Part shown: positions 22,801 through 34,739 of the stretch, piece by piece
Numbering within the stretch: the first letter of the stretch is position 1
Layout of the letters: each line of letters starts with the position of its first letter
From: Scleroderma bovista
Lineage: Eukaryota > Basidiomycota > Agaricomycetes > Boletales > Sclerodermataceae
Assembly: GCA_037178675.1 (NCBI GenBank)
Contig: JAYMGJ010000254.1
Coordinates: 62,001-126,000 of the forward strand
Length of the DNA: 64,000 bases
Reading direction: 5' to 3'
Translations under genes and position numbers: made by a program
Notes under the pieces: generated by a model
What the model was told of the DNA's origin: nothing
Database searches by the model: none
The model's input: the letters and a program-made list of their open reading frames with translations, nothing else

Positions 22801-24235
22801 ATCTCCTGCAAACTTCAACAAAGCTGATTTGCGGAGATATGACTGGTTGATAGCCTGGACTACGTATGCTAATCAAAGGTGCAATGAGTCTTTATGGCGG
22901 GCAAAATTGGAATCAGAAATACACTCACACTTTCCAAATAAATGCCTATTTCCTGTAAAAAGAGGGAACATGGAAAGAAGGACCAACGTCAGACCAGCAT
23001 GCCGGACACTGGTATCGACAACATGGATAACGAGCCGCAACTGAAGAAGTGAAGAAATAACACCCTCTGCAAACTCTAGGGCATGTTCTAGGCAGTGGAT
23101 CACTGTCTCAGAATCTCCACGGCTGCTGGCTGTACGATAAAGAAATTTAGGAGCCATAGCTAGGGCTGCATATCATCCCTTACTTGACGTTGACACAGAT
23201 AAGTCTTGAGACAACTTAGCTGAAGCAATGTTAAAGCCGTCATACAACATGGTTGATAAAACCCAAGTACCTGCAAACAATCTCCCTTCCATGTGGTATT
23301 TGATGCGAGCTTTGTATGTTTCCGAAGTTTTCTCGCTTTAGATAGTCAATAAATGTCATAACTCCACTCAAAAAAGGTGATACTAGTTCACTCACGACGC
23401 CCATTCCATCGTGGTAGTAACCACAGAGCATAAGGCCCTGGCGACAGTGGCCCACATAAGGTGGCTCCCTGACTGCCCATTAGGCCCTTCCATTATACGG
23501 TGTTCGATCTATCACAGTGAGTTGGGAACATCATACAAGGACAATATGACTGACATGGAATAACAGTTGACTTGAGAAGTACAACGACAACGTGCCTTCT
23601 ACTGCGTACCAGAAATGTGCAAGGACCATAAACAGAAACATGGGGGGGCTGATCGCGTACAGATCCCCGCAGGCACGACGGAGGAGCGGGATAATGTTCA
23701 TAATATCTTGATGATATTTGATACCAGGAAGGTTGAAGAACGACCCATGGGCAAGGACGACACGCCATACACCGAGATTAAACTCAGAGTACTTTCTTTT
23801 AGCACTGGTAGGTCGTCCATACACCAGGTGAGCTAGATTCTGCACGATATCTTGCCAAATCATGACTGGATGCTACCCTTGGAAGGGCTTGCAGAGTGAG
23901 TGGAGGAATTGCAATCTACATTTTATACGACGCAATGGATGAGTCAAGGTGCGATGACGCCGTGACGCCCGGCGATTCGGATTATACGCATCCGGTTGGA
24001 TCTAGCCTCCACCAAGCTGTGCATCATCATGACTTGATCAGTTACGGACCATAGCGGGTGTGAATGTGATAGATCCTGAGAAGCAGGGGATGACTCTCTC
24101 CAACCGAAATCAGTCCTAAAATGCATGGTATAAGTGGCGAATAGACGGTCCCCCGCAGGTGGTAGACCATTGAAAGACTCGAAGAAATTGTTCCTCGTCG
24201 ACTTGACTTCTGGTTAATAGTTTATTTGCCGCGTC
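19830..24235. repeat. Segmental duplication, copy 2
   Basis: Tandem partner of 14930-18810 carrying the second ABC transporter copy. The sequence 5' to the gene up to about 24235 (AATAGTTTATTTGCCGCG) and 3' to about 20725 (TTTGGCCATGGCTTGCGG) can be aligned by eye to copy 1. Confidence 0.8.
21220..23863 (-). CDS. Half-size ABC transporter, copy 2
   Basis: Near-identical duplicate of the copy at 15833-18486, with the same exon layout. Start MIWQDIVQN at 23863, Walker A VGSNGGGKTT, Q-loop LTQEHDLFP, signature assembled across an intron near 21690, Walker B IDEPSSALD, switch VTHRFGH, stop TAG 21220-21222. It differs from copy 1 by one base in a homopolymer of the membrane-domain exon (three Cs at 23262-23264 against four at 17884-17887). 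The two copies therefore cannot both be read the same way there; at least one is frameshifted in that exon. Other exons are open and several changes are conservative. Substrate unknown. Because the duplication includes upstream sequence, both copies probably share the same promoter type. Confidence 0.7.
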
Positions 24236-24448
24236 TCCCCAAATGCCCCATACGCTTGTGGCAGCCAATCTAAGCAAGCAGGTCCGAGAGATATGATGAG
24301 GAATACCTAGTTAGTGAGGCTTCTATGACTTCCTGTGATTGAGTATCAATCAGACCATCTTATTAGTATTACATAAGAGAATTTACACTTTGTGCGAGTC
24401 AATCGTCAGGAATAGTTAGTCGACCGATCCTTGTCGAGACTCACAATC

Positions 24449-24875
24449 ATGACTCTCCCTGCTTCCTCTGGCGTATCCTTTCGTCGAGCATCATCCCTTC
24501 TCTTCTCTCGTAGATATTCCGTGATCCCACACCCGAACACAGCACCAAAAGGGCCCGCAAAACCACTTTTGGGGGATGAAAGTAAGTCGCAGTCTGCAAA
24601 CGCGCTAAAACTGCTCGTAAAGTGCACACCATCTTCATTCCTCAGAACCACCGCTCTCGTCGTGTCCACCAGGGACAATGCTCTCTGGGCTGAACTTTTT
24701 GAAGGGCCAGCCACCGGTACTCGCGAAGGCCGACGAGGACTACCCCGCCTGGTTGTGGGACTTGTTAAAGCCGAAAACTAATGATGGTGTGCCGGGAGGC
24801 AAGGAAGAGAAGCGACGTCTGAGGATGCAGAATCGTCAACATTTGCGAGATAAGAACAAGTTTGGGGCGCTCTGA
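24449..24875 (+). CDS. MRPL37: Mitochondrial large-subunit ribosomal protein mL54
   Basis: Small mitochondrial ribosomal protein. Exon 1 is 24449-24581 (start MTLPASSG). The intron is 24582-24645, with donor GTAAGT and acceptor CAG. Exon 2 is 24646-24875. This splice joins LLGDE to KPPLSSCPPGTMLSGLNF, and the latter part matches the mL54 core (S-C-P-G-T...L-x-G-L-N). The family motif YPAWLWDLL and a basic C-terminal tail (KRRLRMQNRQHLRDKNK) follow. The N-terminus is Ser/Arg-rich, as expected for mitochondrial import. Reading without the intron loses the conserved core, so the splice is well supported. The gene converges on the TFIIIC gene with about 190 bases between the stops. Confidence 0.88.
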
Positions 24876-25061
24876 GCAAGCTTTTGCGAGTGTATGTCGT
24901 TTTTGGCTTCTATTGCGTCGTTACTGAGAACCTATAGTCCAATACTCTTCTCATGTGCACGGCGTGTCATTGCATCCACTATCACAAGTACCATATCCAA
25001 CACCCTATTACCATCCTCCCTTAGTACCAGTAGCCAAATTTTCATGGGAAGGTGCATGGAG

Positions 25062-28000
25062 TTATTCCTCCACTGAATCAACGTCCTCATCGACCTCGAC
25101 CTCCTTTCTCATATTCGGTATGTTCACATACGGAACTTTGTCTCTGAACCATCTCCCTGGCAACCAGTCCACTCTACAAAGCCCAGACCCCGTTCCAGAT
25201 GCTAGCAGCGGCACACACCCAAGTCCGTTCCCGTCGTTCCAAACCACGCGGTGAACTCCGATTTCCGGTGGCCACACGCCAGTACTGAAATTGGACTCCG
25301 TTGGGTCATCGTCCTCTTCTACCGCTCGTGCTTTGGCTTTGGCCTTGGCATTAGGCCCTTTCTCTTGTGTTACCTGCAAGACAAATTTGAGCACCAATGG
25401 GACATAAACAATAGTGCCACCTGACGTGTGGAAGGAACCGTTCCAACATGCGGAATTCACCAGACTTGCGACTGAAATCCATCTGATACACTTTGTGGAC
25501 AAAAAAGGGCTATACGGCATGGGTAAGTTGTCCAGAAAGCCTCAACTGCAATCTTACCACAAGTCCGCCTCTTCGTGTCGATTTGAGTAAGTTCGTTGTT
25601 GAGCATGACCCATCAGCTGATCCTACAGCCAGCTGAGGATGATAGTCCGACGCGTTTACGCTCTGAGGGAATGTTTAACAGGGACAGAGGTCAAATCCTC
25701 TTGCACGAACCCAGACAGGGCCATCAGGCTCCATCAAAATGTGGCCTCGCCCTAGCATGCTGGGCGACACCGAATAGGCCTTGACGGTGTTGTCATGATC
25801 GATCATGATAGGTCCCGCTGCAAATACGGAATACGATGCAGTATTGATCACATCTGTTGTGAAGTATAAAAAAACTCGGTCAACATTGGCCGACGAATAT
25901 AACAAACATACCTCGTGTCCGATTGACTACATGACCATGGGGCTCCCGAATGTCGGTGAGGCACTCTACGCCATCATACCCGCCACTAGCGATGACCGTC
26001 GGGTCAGCACTTGTCGTAGGAAGTCCATTCGAACTAGTGGGAGGAACTCGCATCCATGCTATGGCCCGTATCGCGGACTGGTGGACGGAAATGAAGTGAG
26101 TGGGAAGGAGGTCTATGAAGAAGGCAGCACATGAAACATGTCCCTTGTAACGTTCTATTATATGAAACGGGCTTACTTGGTCCAATTCCCCTATTCAGCG
26201 CATCGCCGACGTCATATACGGCAATGTATCCTGCTCGTTGCGTGAGATGGGATCGAGCGCAGCCGGAGGTCTCACCGTTTGTGCACCCTGCAGCAAGGAC
26301 TTCGCTATTGGCCCAATCGAACGACCAGCACGAAGTGCCCTCCAACTCAATGCGTAGCGCCGGATCGGACAATTTCACTGGCTGAAGTTAATAACCGTAT
26401 GTCCAGAAAGAAGAGATGCCATACCGAAAACTGGAAGTGATCGGTCCCGTTGTGGATGATTAATATCTGCGGGATCGGGAACAACGTATATGGACAGTGA
26501 ACCATCCTCGAACGTGCCCGCCAGAATTCCAAGTTTGCGGGCTGTACCCATTTGCCGACCGATGTCCCACTGTATTGAGAGCGTTAGAGTCTGTGACGAG
26601 TGAAAGGACGGCGCAACAAACCCGGTCATGAGCAGGCAACGGACACCACTTGATTTCCTGAGCCGGCCCACTGTCTAAACACAACACCATCTCGCAATTA
26701 ACTTCCCCAGGCTCCTGACTTTTCGCTGTGCCCTCTCCTACACTCCCGTCGTGTTCACGAGAACGCAACGTCCATATCTGCACGCAAGCTGGTGCAGGGC
26801 GCTGCACTTTCGCACCAATACATGGGGCGTGAGAGCGAGACGGGAATGGGGCAACGGCCAGGTACTGTTTAAATTGTCTGACTTGAAATGCGTGAGATCA
26901 GGAGTGAACATGGGCAAAAGCATTACCAGCTTACATGGGCGATCCTCTGGGTGAATAGGACACCAGTCGATTCCCCAAACGGGCGAACCGGCATTGAAGA
27001 CATACGATTGTCCCCCTTCAAAGTATTCGGCTGTGTAAATGCAGTCGGCAGGACACTAGCAAGACAAACAGAACAGCATACATGTAGCATGACTGTCGAA
27101 CATGTCGAACACAACCCGAGTCTGCTCTCCGTATGGCCCCATGTAGCACGTAACAGGCGGAGGCGATCTGAGCCCTCCCTCGTCCGTCGTGACAGTGTCT
27201 GCAGGCAAATATATGCGTGCATCCCTAGCTAGCAAGCATTCAAAACTGTCTCAAGTGCAGCGACGACGGATCACACACTGATAATCTAGAACCTGCCAGC
27301 CCGGTAGCACCAACAGATTTGTATACACTCGCGGCCGCCGAGATGCTTCCTTCCGCGGGTCGTCCTTCCACCGGACAGATTCCTTGAAACACGTCCGATC
27401 CTCCAGTATATCCCAGACTGGCCCCGGGCCAACGCTGTATCCCCACGCCTTGCCTATCCTGTCCGTCAAGCTCTGGCTCGCAGTCATGCTCTTCGTAAAC
27501 GCGATCTTTGGTTCCTCGAAAAGCGCAGGGGCGTGTTCCAGTCTCTCGACGTCTTCTGTGCGGTGGTACACGGGGATGGCGCGGTGCCGATGGTGTGCAC
27601 TTGGGTTTGGAAGAGTGTACATTTTGGTTGTTCGTCTCGGGGGTACTTGCGGAGGAGGCATAGGTGTAGCCGTGACCGTCTGTGGGGGTTTGGAAGTGGA
27701 TGGGAGGGCTGTCTTTGCCAACTTGGGCCGCTTCGAAGAGGGGGATTTGCTTATGCTAGATGGGCCAGTGTTCAGTGTTCGTGCAACTGGTTCGTGGGCA
27801 TCCATATCAAAATCAGAGTCGTCGTCATCGTCATTGTTATCTTCGTTTCTCGTAGATGTACCTTGAGGTACCAAATCGTTGCCGTTATTCTCTTCGTCTA
27901 AGATCTGGGCTCGTGAAGGGCCGGCATTGGAGGAAGATGCAATGTCTAGTTGGGAGTAACTCGCGCGCGACTTCCGGCGAGGTCGAAGTTCACGGGGCAT
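25062..28000 (-). CDS. TFIIIC subunit 6-like WD40 protein
   Basis: Probable WD40 subunit of TFIIIC, which binds the B box of tRNA genes for RNA polymerase III. The N-terminus (MPRELRPRRKSRAS) is basic. It is followed by an acidic run (EDNNDDDDDSDFD), a Ser/Pro-rich linker and a family-like segment GPVWDILEDRTCFKE. Downstream exons carry WD-type blade sequences: MVLCLDSGPAQEIKWCPL, GILAGTFEDGSLSIY, CWSFDWANSEVLAAGC, and HQSAIRAIAWMRVP with VIASGGYDG. The acidic C-terminus (VEVDEDVDSVEE) ends at TAA 25062-25064. At least eight exons are needed. The assignment rests on domain order and the WDILEDR segment; other WD40 proteins remain possible. A tRNA gene lies nearby at 34.6 kb, but that is probably coincidence. 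Confidence 0.6.
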
Positions 28001-28601
28001 TTATGTAGCGGGTTAATACGCGTCTAATGGCGCGTATGATAGAGTCAGTTGAGTACCTTGAGTCCTTAACTGAATGAGCGCGACGAGGAGTTGTGTGGTG
28101 GCTGGATTCAAAAACTCCGCTCCTTGCATTGAACCATACCACTCTCTTCTGTCCAAGGACAGATCATGAGCTGAACTTGGACTCGACCGTCGTCGGCCAT
28201 TCTCCCAACAGTCAAGGGAGAAAAGAGGATCACATCGTCCATCGTCACAGTTGCAGCCTGGCTAAATCGACCTTCTGAACCTCCAGTGCTTCGCTTCACA
28301 GAAAAGTCGACACAACCTCGGATACTTATCGGTACCTATCTGGAGGATGACTGGCTCCGAATGATTTCGAATGCTGCCCCGATTGGGTTTCGACTGCCCT
28401 GGTCCGAGGTTCATGCAAATTCGATTTTTTAACATGGCGCAGGTATGTAGTACGGTACACAACTGGAAGTCGAGTTAAGCTGCCCAACAAGCGCTTTATA
28501 GAAACACGTGTGAGCAGACTTGGAATTTCGACCTGCTGGCCATTTTTTAATGAATCCCTGACCAGGGCCCTCATCGATCATTCACATTAATCTTGATGTC
28601 C
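28001..28601. other. Upstream region of the TFIIIC gene
   Basis: No gene recognised. It is bounded by the TFIIIC start codon on the left and an unassigned minus-strand open frame on the right. Confidence 0.4.
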
Positions 28602-28773
28602 CTACAACCTATTGATGGAATATCGCCTGCAGACTAGGGCTTTGGCAGTTGGCGCAACGCTGATTGGCACATGGTCAAAATTCATAGTGGGCCATGGCAC
28701 GTTGGCGACCAACGAATACACCCGCAAGAAGTCACCGCATTCTTCACAAGTGCTCCCACCTCCAATGATGATT

Positions 28774-29115
28774 CTAGCATTCATAATTCAACCGCAGTGC
28801 GTCTGTGCGGTGATGTACTTGCTCTGCGTGGAGAGCCTGTTGACCTTGTGCACCCCGCATTCCGAAACTTGTTGAAATCCCCGTAAAGTTTTCATCCCAC
28901 TGTCGATTTTCTGCTGCATTCCGCACAGGTAACAAATGAAATGAACTAATAATACAGCAGGTTACGTGATAACAACCTTGACTGAGTTCGACAATCGGAT
29001 GACAACCTGAGCCGTTTACATTTGCAAGCGCTTTTACCTGCTGGGTGGCGCTGTTCTCGGAGTAGTCTTCGAATGGGTCGGCAAATTCCTTGCAATATCG
29101 CTCCGCAGTCTTCAT
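28774..29115 (-). CDS. Unidentified short gene
   Basis: A minus-strand frame starts MKTAERYCKEFADPFEDYSE and looks protein-like for its first 25 codons. It is followed by possible introns: a donor after the Gln-Gln codons at about 29037, with acceptors near 29007 and 28948. One splicing gives a small protein of about 50-60 residues containing VVIRLSNSVK. I do not recognise the family. Composition past residue 45 of the unspliced frame looks non-coding. It may be a real small gene or the remnant of a larger one. Confidence 0.3.
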   Translation of the reverse strand: MKTAERYCKEFADPFEDYSENSATQQVKALANVNGSGCHPIVELSQGCYHVTCCIISSFHLLPVRNAAENRQWDENFTGISTSFGMRGAQGQQALHAEQVHHRTDALRLNYEC

Positions 29116-30680
29116 TTACTAAGATCTGGCATCAAATTTATGGAGTAGGTGAGGGGAAATGAAGTGATATGCGTCATTCAATGGCAGGGATTGGTGACAG
29201 CATCGCAGGGGGGGATCACAAAGACACGTCCAAACATGATCCATAACCAAATCTCGAAAGTAGTGGTGCGAACATGGAGCACTGCATGCAATGCAGGCAT
29301 TGAGTGTTTCTCAGCATAGTCCACATTCAATTTTATGTTCAACGGTGGTGAGTTTTGACACGTTGGTGTCCGGTAACTAATCTAGGTTGAACAGTATGTT
29401 GTTCCTGAACATTTCCGTGCGTTTGTCGACGGATTTGGAAATCTTGCAACATGTTCTCAAGGCGTTGTATTTCGCAGTCGGTTGCGTGGGGAGGAGTCCT
29501 ATCTACGTATCAACGGGCGCAACAGCAAAGTTTAAATGAGTTACGGTATGGCACCGCGTGTATATGAGATTCAACCATTCTTTGTGGTGCAGACTGTGGG
29601 GCAAGATCCTGGCTCTTTTCGAGTGTCCTGGTGGTCGTCGTGCTCCGGTTTAAGGATACGCAGTGTCCAGGTAAGCGGTGTCCGATTCAAGTTCCCTTTC
29701 GATGCTCCCTGCCATTTTGCGGCCATTTAAAAACATGAGGAACAAGTCCTTGCAGCTTGAAGCTGGAATGCGATCTCCTCGTCGATAGGGGTTCCATCAG
29801 CGCGCTTCTTGCCCTTATGCAAAGCGCCAACTCTGCGATCAGGAGCGCTGTATAGACGTCAATATCGAGCTCGTCACAGCAGAGCATGTCCTGCCATGGT
29901 GCTCATGGCCGTATGCGGCTGCGACCTCGGATCCCTTGAATCTTATTTTGTAAAGTGTGACATAAGGGCTCGACAGGCCTACCGGATATTTCCAGCGGTG
30001 ATGATCTCTTACTTAGACCTGCTGGACATATTGCGCGTGCCGCCTGTGCAAAGCAGCAGCCGCGTTGGTGACTGCAGGGCCAATATGACGGTGGAGTCCG
30101 TCAGCCTCAACATGCACTTAGGTTCCCGCTGCCATCGTGTTTGTTTGCAGTATGTTGTATCAAACGACTTGATCCGATATCCTGGTTATGATGTATTGCA
30201 GACGGCACCGTGCGGAGTCGAGTGGAACCAAGAATGATATCCACCGAACGCCACTGCATGCAGCAGTGTCGCTTCGTTATACAAGGTCGAGGTTGTAAAG
30301 CCCTATGGACGCTTCTTTCAGTGCATTTGGTCAGGATGGATCCCAGTTTCACAAGCCTCTGGTATGGTGCGCACTTCATCGGAAATGAGACTAATAAGAA
30401 TGAAACACCTCGGAATTGCCATCGCTTTGGGCTTGGAGGTGGGATGGCGAGTGGCCAGTTGAAACCCCTGATCGTTGATCACTCCCTGCAGGTGATGTTC
30501 TCCGATGTGACACCAAGTCGTTTTCCAATTTCGCATTGGGAGAAAAAATTGAGGCGCATTTGATGCAGGACGAAATCCGCCACGCACCTTCAGGCCTCAT
30601 CAGGCGCTCTGCCGGTGACCTTACTTCAACCTGACTACCACTACTAAGTAACTGATCTCAGTCACTGACTAGAAACGTCG
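29116..30680. other. Intergenic region without an identifiable gene
   Basis: Several short open frames, none with a recognisable domain or consistent splice signals. The right part is upstream of the third ABC transporter copy. Confidence 0.4.
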
Positions 30681-30690
30681 TATAAATGTA
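30681..30690 (+). promoter_or_regulatory. TATA box of ABC transporter copy 3
   Basis: TATAAATGTA lies 71 bases before the start codon at 30752, followed by a pyrimidine-rich leader (CTTTCGTCTCC; TTTTTCTCACTTCC). Confidence 0.45.
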
Positions 30691-30751
30691 AAGACTCGCA
30701 CTTTCGTCTCCTGAGCAATCTTTTTCTCACTTCCTTTTCAAAGCCTCCTGC

Positions 30752-33408
30752 ATGTCCACCTGGAACCGTATTATGACGCTGTTACCATCTTCAAAGCCTA
30801 TTGTCAAGACGGAGAACAAGTTCTCAGATTTGAAACTCGGCGTATGGCGTTTGATTATCCTGAACGAATATGCATATAAAGTCCCTGGAATCCAATCTTC
30901 AAGTGAGGTCACGACTGTCCTCATACCGTTGTTTCGTCGTGCCTTTGGGGATATGTACGCGATCAGTCCGGTGATGTTCTACCTAATCGTCGTCACCCAC
31001 CTGTGGCGGGCAATGGAGGAAACAATGTCGCTCTATTTCTCCAATCGCTTGTTGTTCTTTGTTAGTTGATTCGAATTCCGAGCTCGGCACATGAACTAAA
31101 CGTCCACAGATAGAGCGGCGACTATCGGAAGGATCTGATGTAACAAATGACCTGATCTGGGCGACGATATTACGAATCGGATGTTCTGTGTTGACCACTT
31201 TATTCCGGTGGGCGTTGTAAGCATGCAATCGCTTTATACTGCGTGGATGTGTGCCAACACACTCATTGATCTAGCCAGGGTATCAGGGACGTGTACAGGG
31301 CACGGCTGAAATACAGCATGCAGGGTCTGCTTTTTGCAGGTATTTTGGAATATCCACCCTTCTACGAACAGTCACAGTGACTCAGCACTGTTTCAGCCCA
31401 GCTGGCTCGTGATTTGCCGACCTCGCAAGGTGACGACGCGCGGTTTTCATATTACAATCACTGAACACCACTTTCTATTGGATACGGACAGATAACGCCA
31501 GCCAATTATATGTCGAAGCCGATTCAGTTTTCATTTGCCTCGAAAGGACCATTGAACTCGCCAAGACGCTAATTTCGTTCCTCCTGCAGCTCCGACTTAT
31601 TCTCCATGTGGTTGGAACTGGGTTACAAAATGCAGGACCAACATTCATTGCACTCTGTATATTCCCTCTTATCATGAACTTTCTCTTGAAGAAAGAATTA
31701 TGGGGAAAGAGTCAGTCTTTATGTAAAGCCCGTCGAACGGCGCTGACACCCGACTTCGATGCGGAATAGAGTACGTAGTGGAGGCAATCAACAAATTCTA
31801 TCTCCGAAAGTCAGCTCTATTGAAGCTTACGGACGATAACCTAAAGATCGAAGTCTTGGGAGGGGGAATTTCCGACTATCTGCTCAAAGGTGGGTCAGCT
31901 TATCTATGTGAATAATCTACCTCTCACTGCCAAATCAGAATACCGAAAAGCTCAGCATGGTCTCCGCGATACGCCAGACACACACCCAGAACAACTATAC
32001 AGAGCGCATCAAGGATTGGTTACTGAGTTGCTTCGAAGTATCTCTTCACAGAGCTCCATGGTGAGGAGTCGTATGCTAGACGTCGTCAGGCTAACACAAC
32101 CAGCTGTACTTCGCCTTTTTAGCACTTGTTACCCCATCCAAGTTATCAGTTGTGCAGCTCGCAATACTTGAGCAAACTAACCTTTCCTTGCGACAAACGT
32201 TCTGGCTTCTCGCTAATGAACTTGAGTTTTTCCCGGAAGACATGTCAAGAATGAGGGAGTTTTATGCAGCACTTGACATCGAAAATCAGATCAAAGATGG
32301 AGACACAGGTTATCCGCGACCAGATTATGACAACTCTGCCGGGATGTCTCTAGAATTGCGGTATGAATCTCGCGTCAGGAAATGGTTCGATGGTATAAAC
32401 TATTATAGACATGTTTCATTCTCCTACCCAAACACGACCTCGGACCGCCCAGCATTGAAAAACGTATCATTCACAATTCATCCCGGCCAACTCGTTGTCA
32501 TCGTTGGATGCAATGGGAGTGGGAAGTCCACTCTTATCAAGCTTCTCAACCGCTTGTACGACCCGACATCAGGCACGATCCTTGTGGATGGCATACCCAT
32601 TCAGAAGTACCGCATACAAGAACTGAGGCGGGCTATTGCAATGCTAACACAAGACCACCAGTTGTTCCCTCTGTCAGTGGAAGAGAACATTGTGCTTGGT
32701 GCGCCCGACGAAGAGGGGGTGAAAGACTCGCAAAAATTAGTGGAATGCGTACGACTTTCTGGTGCAGAAAAGCTCACCAACAACTTCTCGGAAGGTTTTC
32801 AAACAGTTCTGGATCCTATTCCAACAAGCTACATCAGCTTCTATGGACAGGGAAACGAAGAATTGGGGGCAATTCTCAAGAAGATGAAGAAATCTGTAAG
32901 CCTCTCAGGTGAGCATCCTTTTTGTGCGAACGTATAAGGCTGATCTGACATTTGGGTTTTTCAGGAGGAGAAAAACAAAGACTGGTGGCGTTCGTTGTTC
33001 ACGTTATCTTGTTACAGTGCATTGATGACTCTTGGCACTAGCGCCCGGATGTTCATGCGTCTGACTACGCCTGTAAAGCTGGCAACCATTGACGAACCAA
33101 GCTCTGCGCTCGACCCGTCCAGTGAATTTGAACTTTTTTCTCGTCTGCGCGCAGCTCGGAAAGGTCGCACTATGATATTCGTGACGCATCGCTTTGGTCA
33201 TTTAACAAAGCATGCAGATCTTATCATGTAAGTGGCCTGTCCACATTGATTAGGTGGAGTCTGTCTGAGGTTCTCATTCCATAGCTGTTTGAAGGATGGC
33301 GTTGTCGAGGAGACCGGAACGCATCCAGAGCTGTTGGTCGCAGGTGGCGAATATGCGCGTTTGTACAACGTGCAGGCAGGAGCTTTTACCACATCAGCAC
33401 CAGCCTGA
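30752..33408 (+). CDS. Half-size ABC transporter, copy 3 (diverged paralogue)
   Basis: Same architecture as the two minus-strand copies but clearly diverged and on the opposite strand. Start MSTWNRIMTLLP; membrane exons (VMFYLIVVTHLWRAMEE; DLIWATILRIGCSVL); linker YPRPDYDNSAGMSLELR; Walker A VGCNGSGKST at about 32510-32535. Then Q-loop LTQDHQLFP; signature SLSGGEKQR joined across the intron at about 32909-32964; Walker B IDEPSSALDPSSEFELF; switch VTHRFGHLTKHAD at about 33180-33215. The C-terminal exon (CLKDGVVEETGTHPELL...) stops at TGA 33406-33408. All ATPase motifs are intact. The exon at about 31340-31431 does not read through in the frame set by the exon before it unless a downstream acceptor (near 31391) is used, so its structure is uncertain. 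Transported substrate unknown. Confidence 0.75.
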
Positions 33409-34644
33409 CTTGTGGCGGAGTTATATTTGTCGTGAGGTCTTCCTAAGCAGCCACCTTTGCTGTGGGTAACTCAAATCACGACATACAGCAGCACCGCCTT
33501 TCGATAAGAGGGTGATATCGAATAGTATAAGCTTCCGAAGTCGGAGTGGCCCATCAGCCCGTTTTCCGGATACTTGTTTAGTTTCCCGATCAATACATAT
33601 ATTTCAGCGTGATTTATATTGAAAGCCTTGTTATGACGTGAATTGGTAGGCCCCAAAGTTACTCATGCACATTCCGAACCGCACAATGGGCTTGAGCTGC
33701 GAGCTATTTAAGTAGGACTGTGACCAGTTACTGAAGTTCACTTTTATCAATCTTCGTGCGTATATACAAGTAAACTGCGCGAACTACCTATAATAAAACA
33801 GCCGCGCTTGAGACGATATTCTGTGGCTAGCCGGTGTGCTATATACTCACCGGACCGTTTTCAAATCTGGACACCGATAAAACGTTTAGCGTAGCATTGG
33901 CATGTTTTTTACGTGTACGAAAACCAGGAAGTGTATGCGTAGAAGCGTTTGATGTGCAAATGGCGATGCTGGAAGGGTGGAGTACGCCACTGACCGCTGT
34001 CGACGAAATGTGAAAACCCATCAAAAATATGGATATGAACGGAGTCAGTAGGTTTACATTGTTGGGAGACGTTGCACGCTCCAAAAAGAATGACATTCAC
34101 GAAAGGAATATAACATCACGGGAAGCGTTGAATGACGTTGGCCGACAGGTGCGGGTTTTTTCTTCTCTAGCCAGTCTCGAATAGAAGTCATTCATACAAA
34201 AACCTGTGAAACCTTCAACTAGCAATCCATTGGTGATCAGGACGAATCTTACCCATAGCCACGGGTGGTCTGACGCACATTACAATTTTTAATAAGGACG
34301 TTTCCACCAGGTGGATACGACGAAACTAAGTCGTCAGAATCTCTTCCTGTACACATCATGGTTGCCAAGTGGAGGTGTATTGAATGAAACCTTACCGCTA
34401 CATAATCGTCAATGCTGAAGTTGATGCGTTACATCACTTCCTCCATGATGCACCTGAGTGCATAGAGGAGAGGTAATGTCAAAATACAGATTTCATTTCC
34501 GGCGATTCCTTCGCCCCTGTGATGACATAAGTCAACATATCACTCCAAGTGTGTGGACCATACCAAATGGACCCAAGAGCTTAGCAGCAATAAGCTAGTC
34601 CAAAAATGTACCCAGAAGAACTGTACTCCATTATAAAACAAAAG
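33409..34644. other. Intergenic region between ABC copy 3 and the tRNA gene
   Basis: Only short frames without recognisable domains. The sequence is AT-richer than the flanking genes. No repeat family member of this window was noticed here. Confidence 0.4.
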
Positions 34645-34731
34645 CTCTCTGGCGGGGAGTCGAACCCCGCTCTCCCGCGGTCTCAGATGGCTGATGACAG
34701 GCGGGTGTACTATCCGATATACTACCAGAGA
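34645..34731 (-). tRNA. tRNA-Asp(GTC) with a 15-base intron
   Basis: On the minus strand the acceptor stem TCTCTGG pairs perfectly with CCAGAGA, followed by discriminator G. The D arm is GTAT...GTAC. The anticodon stem CCCGC/GCGGG encloses a loop with anticodon GTC (plus-strand 34696-34698). The T arm is CGGGG-TTCGACT-CCCCG. A 15-base insertion (TCAGCCATCTGAGAC) follows position 37, the canonical place for tRNA introns. Removing it restores a 7-base loop CTGTCAC. A run of Ts (GCTTTTG) just downstream can terminate RNA polymerase III. Every stem pairs, so it should be functional. Confidence 0.95.
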
Positions 34732-34739
34732 CTTCGTGA

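Noticed and set aside
25062..28000. Clustering of the TFIIIC gene and the tRNA gene as a functional unit
   Set aside because: They are more than 6 kb apart with an unrelated transporter between them; adjacency is most likely chance.
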